Positions 8,498 to 17,503 of a stretch of DNA of 64,000 nt are shown one piece after another. Both the position numbers and the translations under genes were made by a program. The notes under the pieces are model-generated. The model was not told where the DNA came from, did not search any database, and was given only the letters and a program-made list of their open reading frames with translations. Position 1 is the first letter of the stretch. Each line of letters opens with the position of its first letter. The stretch covers positions 315,001-379,000 of the forward strand of contig NZ_CP117969.2 in the NCBI RefSeq assembly GCF_028743515.2. Reading direction: 5' to 3'. Source of the stretch: Imtechella halotolerans. GTDB lineage: Bacteria; Bacteroidota; Bacteroidia; Flavobacteriales; Flavobacteriaceae.

Positions 8498-8910
8498 GTA
8501 TCATACATTCCTCTTTTATATAGGTTTGAATACTATGCGTTGACATGGTATTCTAGAGCTATATACATTTTTATATTCGGATACTTTTATCTCTGGATAC
8601 TTTTGGTTTATTACCCAATTGGGCATTGTCCTATTTTGAGTATTCTTCCAAAGAAAAGGTAGCCCTTAATTGAATCATGATACCTTGTTGTCAACATATA
8701 ACAACGGCGAATTGCTCGCTGTTGATTTTATGCCTGATAGCCATCCCTATTGTGATATCTAAATCCTTTATAAATGAATCATTTATAAAGAATATTTAGC
8801 ATATCTAAATCTATTATTTTGCTGTATACCAACACTTTGTATAAAGGGGTTGTCTATGCCTGTTATTTATAAGTATTACAAAATAATTGTTTTAAAACAA
8901 AAATCAAGTT
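8498..8910. other. Non-coding region upstream of the ABC/TonB cargo operon
   Basis: These 413 bp contain no convincing gene. There is a 9-bp imperfect hairpin at 8702-8724 (CAACGGCGA / TCGCTGTTG, one G-T pair) followed by ATTTTA, perhaps a weak terminator. Next come an 11-bp direct repeat (8755-8765 and 8801-8811) and a 25-bp palindrome between its copies. The operon promoter must lie between here and 8911. Confidence 0.5.
8766..8790. promoter_or_regulatory. Perfect 12-bp-arm palindrome flanked by 11-bp direct repeats
   Basis: CTTTATAAATGA (8766-8777) and its exact reverse complement (8779-8790) surround a single A. The repeat ATATCTAAATC lies immediately left (8755-8765) and again at 8801-8811. 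The structure is about 120 bp upstream of the ABC ATPase start. It is a candidate dimeric-repressor operator for the operon; a miniature insertion with target duplication is an alternative. Confidence 0.55.
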
Positions 8911-9630
8911 ATGATAATTACAAAAGAACTTACCAAAAAATACGGTGATTTTACTGCGTTAACCAATTTGAATCTCCATATCAATTCTGGAGAGATATAC
9001 TGTTTGTTAGGCGCTAATGGAGCTGGAAAATCTACCACTATTAATCTTTTACTAAATTATATTAATCCTACCTCAGGCCAGGCCTACATAAACGGAATGG
9101 ACGTACAAAAACAGGGTAGGGAAACCAAAAAGTATATAGCTTACATACCAGAAAATTTGATGCTTTATCCAAGTCTTACGGCTATTGAGAATTTGGACTA
9201 CTTTTCAGGAATTGCTGGAATCAAACTTCAGAGAAAATCGTTAGAGGAACTTCTTTCGAAAGCCGGATTACAGTCAGAGGCGTTTTATAAACCTACCGTA
9301 GCTTTCTCTAAAGGAATGAGACAAAAGGTAGGGATCGCTATTGCATTGGCTAAGCAAGCCAAAGTATTGTTACTTGACGAACCTACTTCCGGATTAGACC
9401 CTAAAGCAAGTAATGAATTTGGGCATTTACTCCTACAGCTACAAAAAGAAGGAGTGGCTATTTTAATGGCCACACATGATCTTTTTAGAGCTAAGGAGAT
9501 TGCAACGCACATTGGGATTATGAAGGGAGGAATACTTCAGCACGAATTTAAAGCCTCTGAAATCACCTTGCAAAAATTAGAAGAAGTGTATTTACAAACC
9601 ATGAACTATAAAGAGTTGCATCATGATTAA
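8911..9630 (+). CDS. ABC transporter ATP-binding protein (NosF/CcmA-type)
   Basis: This 239-residue nucleotide-binding domain has Walker A GANGAGKST near residue 37, a Q-loop region near YIPENLMLYP, an atypical signature FSKGMRQKVGIA, Walker B VLLLDEPTSGLDP and switch His in ATHDLFRA. The SKGMR signature and two DUF3526/ABC-2-type permeases downstream place it with NosF-like subunits, which serve copper-site maturation in nos clusters and other cargo elsewhere. No nos genes are present, so only the family resemblance should be carried over. Its last 8 bp overlap the next gene, so it leads a five-gene rightward operon. Confidence 0.9.
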   Translation: MIITKELTKKYGDFTALTNLNLHINSGEIYCLLGANGAGKSTTINLLLNYINPTSGQAYINGMDVQKQGRETKKYIAYIPENLMLYPSLTAIENLDYFSGIAGIKLQRKSLEELLSKAGLQSEAFYKPTVAFSKGMRQKVGIAIALAKQAKVLLLDEPTSGLDPKASNEFGHLLLQLQKEGVAILMATHDLFRAKEIATHIGIMKGGILQHEFKASEITLQKLEEVYLQTMNYKELHHD

Positions 9631-11029
9631 AAGAACATTACTTAAGGAATTAAAGGAACTTTTCAGAGATGGTCGAATACGAATAACAATTGGGATTGTA
9701 GTACTACTTTTGGGAACAGCCATCTGGGTAAGTGGGAGTCAGTATATAGAAGCAAAAGCTAATTTTGAAGCTTTCACTGAATCAGAGAGAGAGACCTGGG
9801 AAGGTCAAGGGGAGAAGAATCCCCATTCTGCAGCACATTATGGTACCTATGCATTTAAACCAGAATACCCCCTAGGGTTATTGGATAAAGGGATTGATAA
9901 ATTCACGGGAACCTCCATATTTTTAGAAGCTCATAAGCGCAATGAAGCCCAGTATATACCTATAGCGGATAGAACTGGTTTGGCGCGTTTTGGTGAATTA
10001 ACCCCAGACTTTATATTATTGTTTATTATTCCCTTGTTGATTATTTTAATGGGATATAATAGTTATACAAAAGAAAATGAGCAAGGAACATTCTTATTGT
10101 TAAAAAGTCAAGGTGTAAAAAAACACTCGTTGCTTTTGGGGAAATGGACAGCATTATTCATTCCTATAGCAATAATATCTTTGGTTCTTTTTTTAATAGC
10201 TGGACTTATCATCTCTAATATTAAAGATTTAGGAAGCTTTAGTTGGGGTTCCTTGGGGATTTTACTTCTAATTTATTGGGGATATTATATCGTATTTATA
10301 AACATAACGTTATTTGTTTCTCGAATTTCTAAGAAATCAGCTATTGCGCTAGTGAGTTTATTAGGAGTGTGGATCGTTTCCTGTTTATTAATTCCTAAAG
10401 TTGCAAGCAATATTGCCAACTCAAAGTACCCCTATCCAACTAGGCAGCAATTTACTTCTACCATTAAGAAGGAAAAGGAGGAAGGGTTAGATGGACATAA
10501 TCCCTGGAGTGAAGCCGCTAAGCAACTGGAAAAGGAGACCCTTGCTCAATATAATGTGGATAGTGTACATAAACTACCCTTTAATTATGATGGATACAGA
10601 ATGCAAAAAGGGGAGGAACATGAGTCTGAAGTATACAGGAAACACTATCAGAAACTAAGACAACAATTTGCTAATCAGGCCTCTACATATAGAGCATTAT
10701 CTGTGTTGTCTCCCTTTTTGCCCACTCGATTTCTGTCTATGGGAATTGCTCGAACTGATTATTATACTCATTGGGATTTTGAAGACAAGGTAGAAGATTA
10801 TCGATTGTCTAAAGTTCAATTTCTCAATGAATATTTTGCTAAAAACTCCAAGTATGGAGATTGGGGCTTTGAAGCTGATGCAAAATTATGGGAAAAGCTA
10901 CCTGAGTTTACCTACCAATATCAACCATTTAGTGAAGTGTTAAGGCAACAAAAATCGTCTTTATTCATTTTGGGGGGCTGGTTACTCTTTACTTTTTTCC
11001 TATTGTTTAACGTTAAAAATAAGATCTAA
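9623..11029 (+). CDS. ABC-2 type permease, DUF3526 family (first of two)
   Basis: This 468-residue membrane protein has one N-terminal helix (ITIGIVVLLLGTAIWVSG), a large extracytoplasmic loop, helices at about 130-150, 185-205, 215-235 and 250-270, a second large soluble loop at about 270-430, and a final helix near the C-terminus. The soluble loops between helices are typical of DUF3526/NosY-related permeases. The central YNSYTKENEQGTFLLLKSQG segment is the conserved cytoplasmic coupling region. It overlaps the ATPase gene and is 1 bp from the second permease. The two permeases share layout but little sequence, suggesting a heterodimeric transporter. Confidence 0.85.
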   Translation: MIKRTLLKELKELFRDGRIRITIGIVVLLLGTAIWVSGSQYIEAKANFEAFTESERETWEGQGEKNPHSAAHYGTYAFKPEYPLGLLDKGIDKFTGTSIFLEAHKRNEAQYIPIADRTGLARFGELTPDFILLFIIPLLIILMGYNSYTKENEQGTFLLLKSQGVKKHSLLLGKWTALFIPIAIISLVLFLIAGLIISNIKDLGSFSWGSLGILLLIYWGYYIVFINITLFVSRISKKSAIALVSLLGVWIVSCLLIPKVASNIANSKYPYPTRQQFTSTIKKEKEEGLDGHNPWSEAAKQLEKETLAQYNVDSVHKLPFNYDGYRMQKGEEHESEVYRKHYQKLRQQFANQASTYRALSVLSPFLPTRFLSMGIARTDYYTHWDFEDKVEDYRLSKVQFLNEYFAKNSKYGDWGFEADAKLWEKLPEFTYQYQPFSEVLRQQKSSLFILGGWLLFTFFLLFNVKNKI

Positions 11030-11030
11030 A

Positions 11031-12452
11031 ATGTTAGTATATAATTTTAAGTATGAATTAAAAATTCTATACCGAAATCGGTGGGTTCAGCTCCTCACAG
11101 TTCTTTTATTGGTTTTGTTTGTTTTTGCTGGATATAACGGTAAACAAAGAGTAGATAAAAGAATGGGGGATATACAAGCAGCTCAAACTATGGTAGAGTT
11201 GTCTGACGCAAAAACCCTGGCAAACTTAAAAGCCATTGAAAATGGAGAAGACCTGGGATTAAGCAATTGGATCATTCCAACCTACCCAATGAATGTTGGA
11301 AATTTAAGTCCCAGATTGGTGGCTATGCCTGCAAACGAAATGGCTTTCATGGCCACTGGGCAGAGTGATATTTACACTCATTTTGTGATGCCAACAGTGT
11401 TTGGTGATGATTTTGCCATTAATGTCTCCGAAATGTCGAGTCCAATCCAGTTGCTTTTCGGGAGTTTTGATCTGGTGTTTGTTGTGGTGTATTTATTACC
11501 GTTGATTATTATTGCGTTTTCCTATAATATTCTTTCTGAGGAAAAGGAACGCGGATCACTGCGTTTATTGGCCTCTCAACCTATTTCAATCCGTCTTTGG
11601 GTGTTGCAAAAAATTGGGGTTAGACTATTTTGGATGTTACTTATAATATTTTTAGTAACAGCCCTTGTTTTTTTACTAAACACTATTAATTCGTGGGATG
11701 GATTTGTTACATTTTTAGTGAGCTGTAGTGTGTACATGTTTTTCTGGTTCACTTTGGCTTTTGCTGTAAATATCACTGTAGGTAAATCGGTACAGAATGC
11801 TTTTGCTCTATTGGGTTTTTGGATAGTGTTTGTATTGTTAATACCCTCTGGTGTAAATCAATTAAGTGATAACCTATATCCTATTCCTCCTAGGAGTGAA
11901 CTTATTAATGAAGTGAGGGAGCATAAAGCAGAAGCAACTAAAATGCAGGATGAAATATTGGATAATTTTCTTCGTGATCATCCGGAATATGCCATGTCAG
12001 AGGGAGAACAATCTCGTTCCTTTTGGCATAATTATATGGCATCTCAAGAAGTTGTGAAGACCCAACTTGAACCATTATTATTTGAATATGAAAAGAATCT
12101 TGGCCTTAGACATCAATGGGTTGACAAACTGCAATGGGTGTCTCCAGCAATTTTGACCCAACAAGCACTAGTAAGCCGAGCAGGGACTTCGAAGATTGAT
12201 TATGAAAATTTTTGGAAACAAGCCTCTCAATTTGGTGAGATTTGGAAAGGCTATTTTATTCCAATGTTATATACAAATCAGACGTTTACTTCTTCTCATT
12301 TTCAAGAGTTACCGGAATTTAAGTATGACTTTAAAAGTCATAGAATTTTCGATGTAAGAGTGTTTGGAGTGCTACTACTAACGGTATTAATTATGCTTTT
12401 AACTGCATTGAAATACAAACTATCAAAAAAGAAAAATGAAATCATATTATAA
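11031..12452 (+). CDS. ABC-2 type permease, DUF3526 family (second of two)
   Basis: This 473-residue protein has the same plan as the preceding permease: an N-terminal helix (VQLLTVLLLVLFVFAGY), a first extracytoplasmic loop, a helix block at about 145-275 containing SYNILSEEKERGSLRLLAS, a second soluble loop at about 280-425 and a C-terminal helix (VFGVLLLTVLIMLLTAL). The paired arrangement probably arose by an old duplication and yields a two-permease transporter with the ATPase at 8911. It lies 8 bp before the TonB receptor, strongly implying joint function across both membranes. Confidence 0.85.
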   Translation: MLVYNFKYELKILYRNRWVQLLTVLLLVLFVFAGYNGKQRVDKRMGDIQAAQTMVELSDAKTLANLKAIENGEDLGLSNWIIPTYPMNVGNLSPRLVAMPANEMAFMATGQSDIYTHFVMPTVFGDDFAINVSEMSSPIQLLFGSFDLVFVVVYLLPLIIIAFSYNILSEEKERGSLRLLASQPISIRLWVLQKIGVRLFWMLLIIFLVTALVFLLNTINSWDGFVTFLVSCSVYMFFWFTLAFAVNITVGKSVQNAFALLGFWIVFVLLIPSGVNQLSDNLYPIPPRSELINEVREHKAEATKMQDEILDNFLRDHPEYAMSEGEQSRSFWHNYMASQEVVKTQLEPLLFEYEKNLGLRHQWVDKLQWVSPAILTQQALVSRAGTSKIDYENFWKQASQFGEIWKGYFIPMLYTNQTFTSSHFQELPEFKYDFKSHRIFDVRVFGVLLLTVLIMLLTALKYKLSKKKNEIIL

Positions 12453-12460
12453 ATAAGGAT

Positions 12461-14779
12461 ATGAGAGATAAACAAATATTTTTATGGATAAACTTATTGA
12501 TATGGTTGTTTATTCAAGAGGTAAATGGACAAAATAAAATCCATGGAACCGTATTGGACGCTAATGGAAAATACCCTTTGATTGGAGCTTCGGTAATGAT
12601 CGAAGAAACGAGTCAAGGTTCTATAACTGATGCACATGGAGGGTTTGAGATTACGAATGTAATTTTTCCTGTGCAATTAAAGATTTCATTTGTTGGTTAT
12701 GAGACTATTATACTGAATGTAAAGGAATATCCTGCAGATTTTATAGTGAGATTGATTGAAAAGCCTCAGGAATTAAAAGAAATAGTTGTGTCTGCTTTTG
12801 AAGGAAGTAAACGACTTAAGGAAATCCCTGCGTCCGTAGCTAATGTTGGATTTCGTGAAATAGAAAGGTATAACTTAACAAGCCCTCAACAAGCTCTTAA
12901 TACCTTACCAGGGGTTAAATTGGAGTCTACAACAATTGGAAGATATTCCCTTAAGATTCGGGGAGGAAACCTTGGGGATATAGGTCATGATGATGGGTAT
13001 AAGACCTATTGGAATGGTATTCCTGTAACTTTAGCAAGTGGAGGACTTCCATTGGGACAATTTGATTATGGTAGTGTAGAGACGATGACTATTATTAAGG
13101 GGCCATCGGGAAGTATTTATGGTTCAGGATTAAGTGGCGTTTTATTGTTAGAAAATAGAAAACCTTCGTATAAACAATCTAGTATACAAACCGATTTTTT
13201 TGGAGGAAGTTATGGGACCTATCGTTATGGGCTTACCTTCACCACCGGAGGTCAAAATAGTGATGTAAGATTACAGTATTCCAATGTTCATACAGATGGC
13301 TATAGAGAGGAGGCTGCTTCAGATAATAAATACGTGAATTTGAACGCTAGATTTTTCCCCAACGAAAAGCAAAGTTTATCTCTTATTGCACAGTATGTTG
13401 ATCGCAGCTATGGCATACCTGGGAATCTTACGGCAGAGCAAGTAGCGGAAGACCCAAGACAATCTACTTTTTCTAGAGAATTGGACAATGGTTTAAGGGG
13501 TAAAAATATGCTAATAGGAGCCTCTCATACTTTGCGTTTTGGTAAAGGTTGGGAAAACAACACTTCTTTTAGTTATCAAGTCTATGAAGGTAATTTTTTA
13601 ATTGGTAATCAGTATTTTACTGTTGCTGATAGGAATATAACAACTGCATTTTCTTTAAGAACGGCCACTACTTACAACTTTAAAGGTCTATTTGGAAATC
13701 ATGCGAAATGGATTTTTGGTGCAGAATACACACGTGGAATAAATGAATTTAATGAATTTGGAAATGGTTTTGAAAGTGCTATTGTAAGTGCGAGGACTGC
13801 AACTGACCGTTCTGTTCTCGGGTTTAGCCAACTCGAATTTGAACTTCCAAAGGATATAACTTTAACTCTAGGTGCAAGTTTTAATAATTTTCGTTTAGAT
13901 TTTCAAGAACGACTTTTACCTATGGAGAATCCTTATTTTTCAAAGGAAGTGAATGACTTTTCACCTCGAATAGCCTTGACAAAGAAAATTAGTGAAGGAT
14001 TATTTTTATATACCAATGTGAGCAAGGGGTTTGCTCCTCCACCAAGAGGTGCTATAGATAATAACGGAACCCAATTAAACTTTAACTTAGAGTCTACTAA
14101 AGGCTGGAACAAGGAGTTAGGAATACGTGGAAATACATTTAGTGGTCAATTTTTTTATGATATAGCGCTTTATAAATTAGATGTAAAGGATGTAATTCTT
14201 CCAAGGGTCTCTAGTAATTTACAAGGGATTGAACTCATTGTTAACGAAAATGCCGGAGCTATAAATCGCAGTGGAATTGAAGTAAGGACAGAATATTTGG
14301 TAAGGTTGAGACCAGAAAGCAAGTTCTCAAAGGTTGGAGTATTTAGCAGTTATACTTACATGAATCATAGATTTGAAACTTATAATACTATCGAAACTGA
14401 TCAAAATGGACAGACCACAGAAATTAGTTTTAACGGTAAGCATGTGCCTGGAATCCACCCTCATACCTTGGTATCGGGCCTAGATCTTGTGTCCAAATAT
14501 GGAGTGTACCTTAATGGTACCTATTCATTTTATGATGCAGTGTACTTGAACAATAGTAATGCTATTTCCGACAACGCCTATCAACTTGTTGATGTTAAAA
14601 TTGGTTTTAAAAATTCATTGAATACCAATTGTTATTTGGATGTTTTTGTTGGGGGTAATAACCTATTAAATACCAGTTACAGTTCAACTCATCAGTATAA
14701 TTCCTCTTTTGGAGCCTATTATGATCCGGCGCCCGGAAGAAACTTTTACTCCGGAGTTAACATTAAGTATACTTTTTAG
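12461..14779 (+). CDS. TonB-dependent outer-membrane receptor with carboxypeptidase-like N-domain
   Basis: This 772-residue protein starts with a signal peptide (cleavage near VNG-Q). A CarboxypepD_reg-like domain follows (HGTVLDANGKYPLIGASVMI through residue ~110). The plug spans about 110-230, with the IKGPSGSIYGSGLSGVLLLE segment usual for TonB plugs. A long 22-strand barrel ends in YSGVNIKYTF with the expected terminal Phe. The plug and barrel resemble siderophore or metal-complex receptors. It is translated with the NosFYY-like transporter (8 bp gap), so it probably handles the same substrate. No Cys-rich or His-rich external loop identifies that substrate. Confidence 0.9.
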   Translation: MRDKQIFLWINLLIWLFIQEVNGQNKIHGTVLDANGKYPLIGASVMIEETSQGSITDAHGGFEITNVIFPVQLKISFVGYETIILNVKEYPADFIVRLIEKPQELKEIVVSAFEGSKRLKEIPASVANVGFREIERYNLTSPQQALNTLPGVKLESTTIGRYSLKIRGGNLGDIGHDDGYKTYWNGIPVTLASGGLPLGQFDYGSVETMTIIKGPSGSIYGSGLSGVLLLENRKPSYKQSSIQTDFFGGSYGTYRYGLTFTTGGQNSDVRLQYSNVHTDGYREEAASDNKYVNLNARFFPNEKQSLSLIAQYVDRSYGIPGNLTAEQVAEDPRQSTFSRELDNGLRGKNMLIGASHTLRFGKGWENNTSFSYQVYEGNFLIGNQYFTVADRNITTAFSLRTATTYNFKGLFGNHAKWIFGAEYTRGINEFNEFGNGFESAIVSARTATDRSVLGFSQLEFELPKDITLTLGASFNNFRLDFQERLLPMENPYFSKEVNDFSPRIALTKKISEGLFLYTNVSKGFAPPPRGAIDNNGTQLNFNLESTKGWNKELGIRGNTFSGQFFYDIALYKLDVKDVILPRVSSNLQGIELIVNENAGAINRSGIEVRTEYLVRLRPESKFSKVGVFSSYTYMNHRFETYNTIETDQNGQTTEISFNGKHVPGIHPHTLVSGLDLVSKYGVYLNGTYSFYDAVYLNNSNAISDNAYQLVDVKIGFKNSLNTNCYLDVFVGGNNLLNTSYSSTHQYNSSFGAYYDPAPGRNFYSGVNIKYTF

Positions 14780-14893
14780 GGAGTTAACTGCGCATTGTAT
14801 TTGTTTGTTAATCAATAGAATATTTATTGAAAGTAACCGGTGTATCACCATTTTAGGATAGGGCTGAAATGCGTAGTTACTGGTGTTATGAAG

Positions 14894-14921
14894 GCTGTCT
14901 CAGATTTGAGGCAGCTTTTTT
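14894..14921 (+). terminator. Intrinsic terminator after the TonB receptor gene
   Basis: GCTGTCTCA (14894-14902) pairs with TGAGGCAGC (14907-14915) around a 4-nt loop, with one G-T pair, followed by six T. It ends the ABC/TonB operon about 115 bp after the receptor stop, so the TPR lipoprotein at 15046 probably has its own promoter or is reached by read-through. Confidence 0.8.
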
Positions 14922-15045
14922 AATGATATTCAATTGAAAGGACCTTTTTGGTTGAATAAATTTCTCTTGAAAATACTATATTTTGTTTTAACTTTAGGGG
15001 TAATTATAAAATACATCCTTATTGTGTATTGAAAAACAGTTAGTT

Positions 15046-16770
15046 ATGGAGATTAGATTTGTATTGCTGGTACTGTTTGTTTTTTTATCCGGATGTAAAA
15101 ATTCAGACCAAAAAAAAGAAAAGTTAGTTGTTACTGCGACTAAAATGTGTGCTCCTATTACAACGGATAGAAGTTGGTATTTAAGTGAAAAGAAAGCTCC
15201 TTTGTTTGAGGGAATGGGGGAATTGCATTTTCCTATATCCACCAAAAATGAATTGGTTCAAAAGTATGTTAATCAAGGGCTTGTTCTAGCGTATGGCTTT
15301 AATCATGCCGAGGCTGCTAGATCATTTTATTATGCCACCAAACTTGACCCTAATTGTGCAATGGCATTTTGGGGGTATGCCTATGTTTTAGGGCCCAACT
15401 ATAATGCCGGTATGGATACAGATAATTACAGGTATGCTTATCAGGCCATTCAGAAGGCACTAACACTTTCAAAGGAAAAAAATGTAACACAAAGAGAAAG
15501 AGATCTTATCCAGGCGCTTTCAACAAGATATGTGAGTAGCCCTGTAGAGGATCGGTTGGATTTGGATATAGCGTATGCCGATGCTATGAAAGCACTCTTT
15601 AAAACGTATTCTGAGGATGCGGATATTGGAGTTCTCTATGTAGAATCTTTAATGAATCTTCATCCCTGGGATTTATATGACAAAGAAGGTAAAGAGAAGA
15701 AGTGGACTCCAGAAATTGTTTCAGTTCTGGAAAAAATAATTGAAAAATATCCTAGGCATCCAGGTGCTCACCATTTTTATATTCATGCCGTGGAGGCATC
15801 AAATATCCCTGAGAGAGCCCTTAAAAGTGCTGAATTGTTTGATAAAGGATTGGTAGCCAATGCTGGGCATTTAGTACATATGCCATCTCATGTGTATATA
15901 CGAACTGGAGATTACCACAAGGGGACTTTGGCCAATTTACAGTCTATCAAGGTAGACAGTGCCTATGTGACTGCCTGCAATGCACAGGGTGCTTATCCAT
16001 TGGCCTATTACCCCCATAACCAGCACTTCATGGCGGCAACGGCAACTTTGGAAGGGAATAGTAAATGGGCACTATATGCTGCTGAAGCCTTAAAAAGCAC
16101 TATAAATAAACAGTTAATGAAAGACCCAGATTGGAGTACCATTCAGCACTATTATACCATCCCGTATTATGTTTATGTGAAGTTTGGAAAGTGGGATCGT
16201 ATTCTTGACATGGAAAATGAATTTCCTGAACTAGTGTACCCTACAGCAATTTGGCATTATGCAAGAGGTATGTCATATACAGGAAAGGGTAATTTAATGG
16301 CTGCTAAAATGGAGCTTGAGGCTCTTGAAAAGGTGATAGGTACTCATAAAGAACTTAAAGAAATAACCATTTGGAATATAAATTCGGTATATGATTTAGT
16401 CCAAATTGCGCAAAAAGTATTAAAGGCATCCATAGTAGCACAAGAAGGTGACTTTTTACAAAGTATTGATTTATTGAAGGATGCTGTCGCCATTGAAGAT
16501 TCCCTAAATTATAATGAACCACCAGATTGGTTTTTTTCTGTACGGCATTATTTAGGAGCTGTCCAATTGGAAGCAGGAGCATATGAAAATGCCATTAGCA
16601 CCTATCAGCAAGATTTGAGAAATTTACCTAAAAATGGCTGGGCATTAAGAGGATTAAGTTTGGCTTATTCAAAATTAGGAGATGAGTCAAACAGAAAGAG
16701 AATAGAAGAGATGTTTACTACAGCTTGGCGTACAGCAGACATGAAAATCAACACATCGATTGTTAAATAA
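15046..16770 (+). CDS. TPR-repeat lipoprotein of the cargo cluster
   Basis: The preferred start is the ATG at 15046, giving 574 residues that begin with a lipoprotein signal (FVLLVLFVFLSGC, Cys near residue 18); upstream TTG codons in frame have no signal-like context. The body has tetratricopeptide units, clear at about 75-160 (GLVLAYGFNHAEAARSFYYA, then a second TKLDPNCAMAFWGYAYVLGP) and near the end (AISTYQQDLRNLPKNGWALR). A conserved PSHVYIRTGDYHKG and HNQHFMAATATLEG region is rich in His. The family is common in Bacteroidetes and of unknown function. It lies downstream of the TonB receptor, separated by a terminator. Confidence 0.8.
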   Translation: MEIRFVLLVLFVFLSGCKNSDQKKEKLVVTATKMCAPITTDRSWYLSEKKAPLFEGMGELHFPISTKNELVQKYVNQGLVLAYGFNHAEAARSFYYATKLDPNCAMAFWGYAYVLGPNYNAGMDTDNYRYAYQAIQKALTLSKEKNVTQRERDLIQALSTRYVSSPVEDRLDLDIAYADAMKALFKTYSEDADIGVLYVESLMNLHPWDLYDKEGKEKKWTPEIVSVLEKIIEKYPRHPGAHHFYIHAVEASNIPERALKSAELFDKGLVANAGHLVHMPSHVYIRTGDYHKGTLANLQSIKVDSAYVTACNAQGAYPLAYYPHNQHFMAATATLEGNSKWALYAAEALKSTINKQLMKDPDWSTIQHYYTIPYYVYVKFGKWDRILDMENEFPELVYPTAIWHYARGMSYTGKGNLMAAKMELEALEKVIGTHKELKEITIWNINSVYDLVQIAQKVLKASIVAQEGDFLQSIDLLKDAVAIEDSLNYNEPPDWFFSVRHYLGAVQLEAGAYENAISTYQQDLRNLPKNGWALRGLSLAYSKLGDESNRKRIEEMFTTAWRTADMKINTSIVK

Positions 16771-16804
16771 GTTTAAAATCTAAAGCACCCAATGTAGTTT
16801 CGAA

Positions 16805-17281
16805 TTACATACGATAGATGATTTTGAAATGTTCACAAATAATCATCATGTTTTCATCGAATTTCTCACCATAAGGTTCCATTTCACGTGTAAAAAATGC
16901 CTCGTGTACTCTTTTCCAGTATGCTAAAGATTTGTCTCCTTCACCTTCAATTTCTGCAAACTCGGCGGTGATTTCATTATAAGGAGTCGGTACAACTTTA
17001 ATGGTTTCAATGATGGCTTTTGCATTTCCTTCCCAGTCTGTAATAATATACTGATCACCAACTTCAGGGAGTTTCTCATGATTCTTTTCAAACCACCAAA
17101 GTGAGGTGGCTGTTGCTTGTTTAATTCCTTGGACAACTAATGATGCACATTGATCTGCATCTTCTTTATTGTCACAAAAATAAAAGGAAATGGGTTCTTG
17201 TATTCGTTTATTCATGGGGTTTTCTTGTAGAAAACGCTCCCAAATCAATGTAACAGACTCTTTTTTATTGCTTTCTTTCAT
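16805..17281 (-). CDS. ASCH domain protein
   Basis: This 158-residue protein is a complete ASCH-fold protein: N-terminal helix, then FYFCDNKEDADQCASLVVQG, a KQATATSLWWFEKN motif, and a beta-barrel with GDQYIITDWEGNAKAIIET. ASCH domains are PUA-like and are thought to bind RNA or nucleotides; one bacterial subgroup hydrolyses modified nucleosides such as N4-acetylcytidine. The G-K-K/Q-x-A-T-x-S-L pattern is conserved here. It is convergent with the TPR gene (34 bp apart) and appears to be a single-gene unit. Its relation to the other cargo is unknown. Confidence 0.85.
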   Translation of the reverse strand: MKESNKKESVTLIWERFLQENPMNKRIQEPISFYFCDNKEDADQCASLVVQGIKQATATSLWWFEKNHEKLPEVGDQYIITDWEGNAKAIIETIKVVPTPYNEITAEFAEIEGEGDKSLAYWKRVHEAFFTREMEPYGEKFDENMMIICEHFKIIYRM

Positions 17282-17503
17282 TTCTCCAAAATTGCTGAAG
17301 CTGTAAAATAACTGAATTTTTATGATTGATGTTCTTTATAAGTACATTTTGAATCATTTTTTTAAAAAAAACTGTTTTCAAAGGGGATTGTAGGTTTTTG
17401 GTTTATCTTTAGCGTAGTATTTCTAATAACGAAGATGAAACCGTACATTACTGTATATGGTCATCGTATTTCATTTATAATCAGATGTATAGTTTAAAAT
17501 AAT

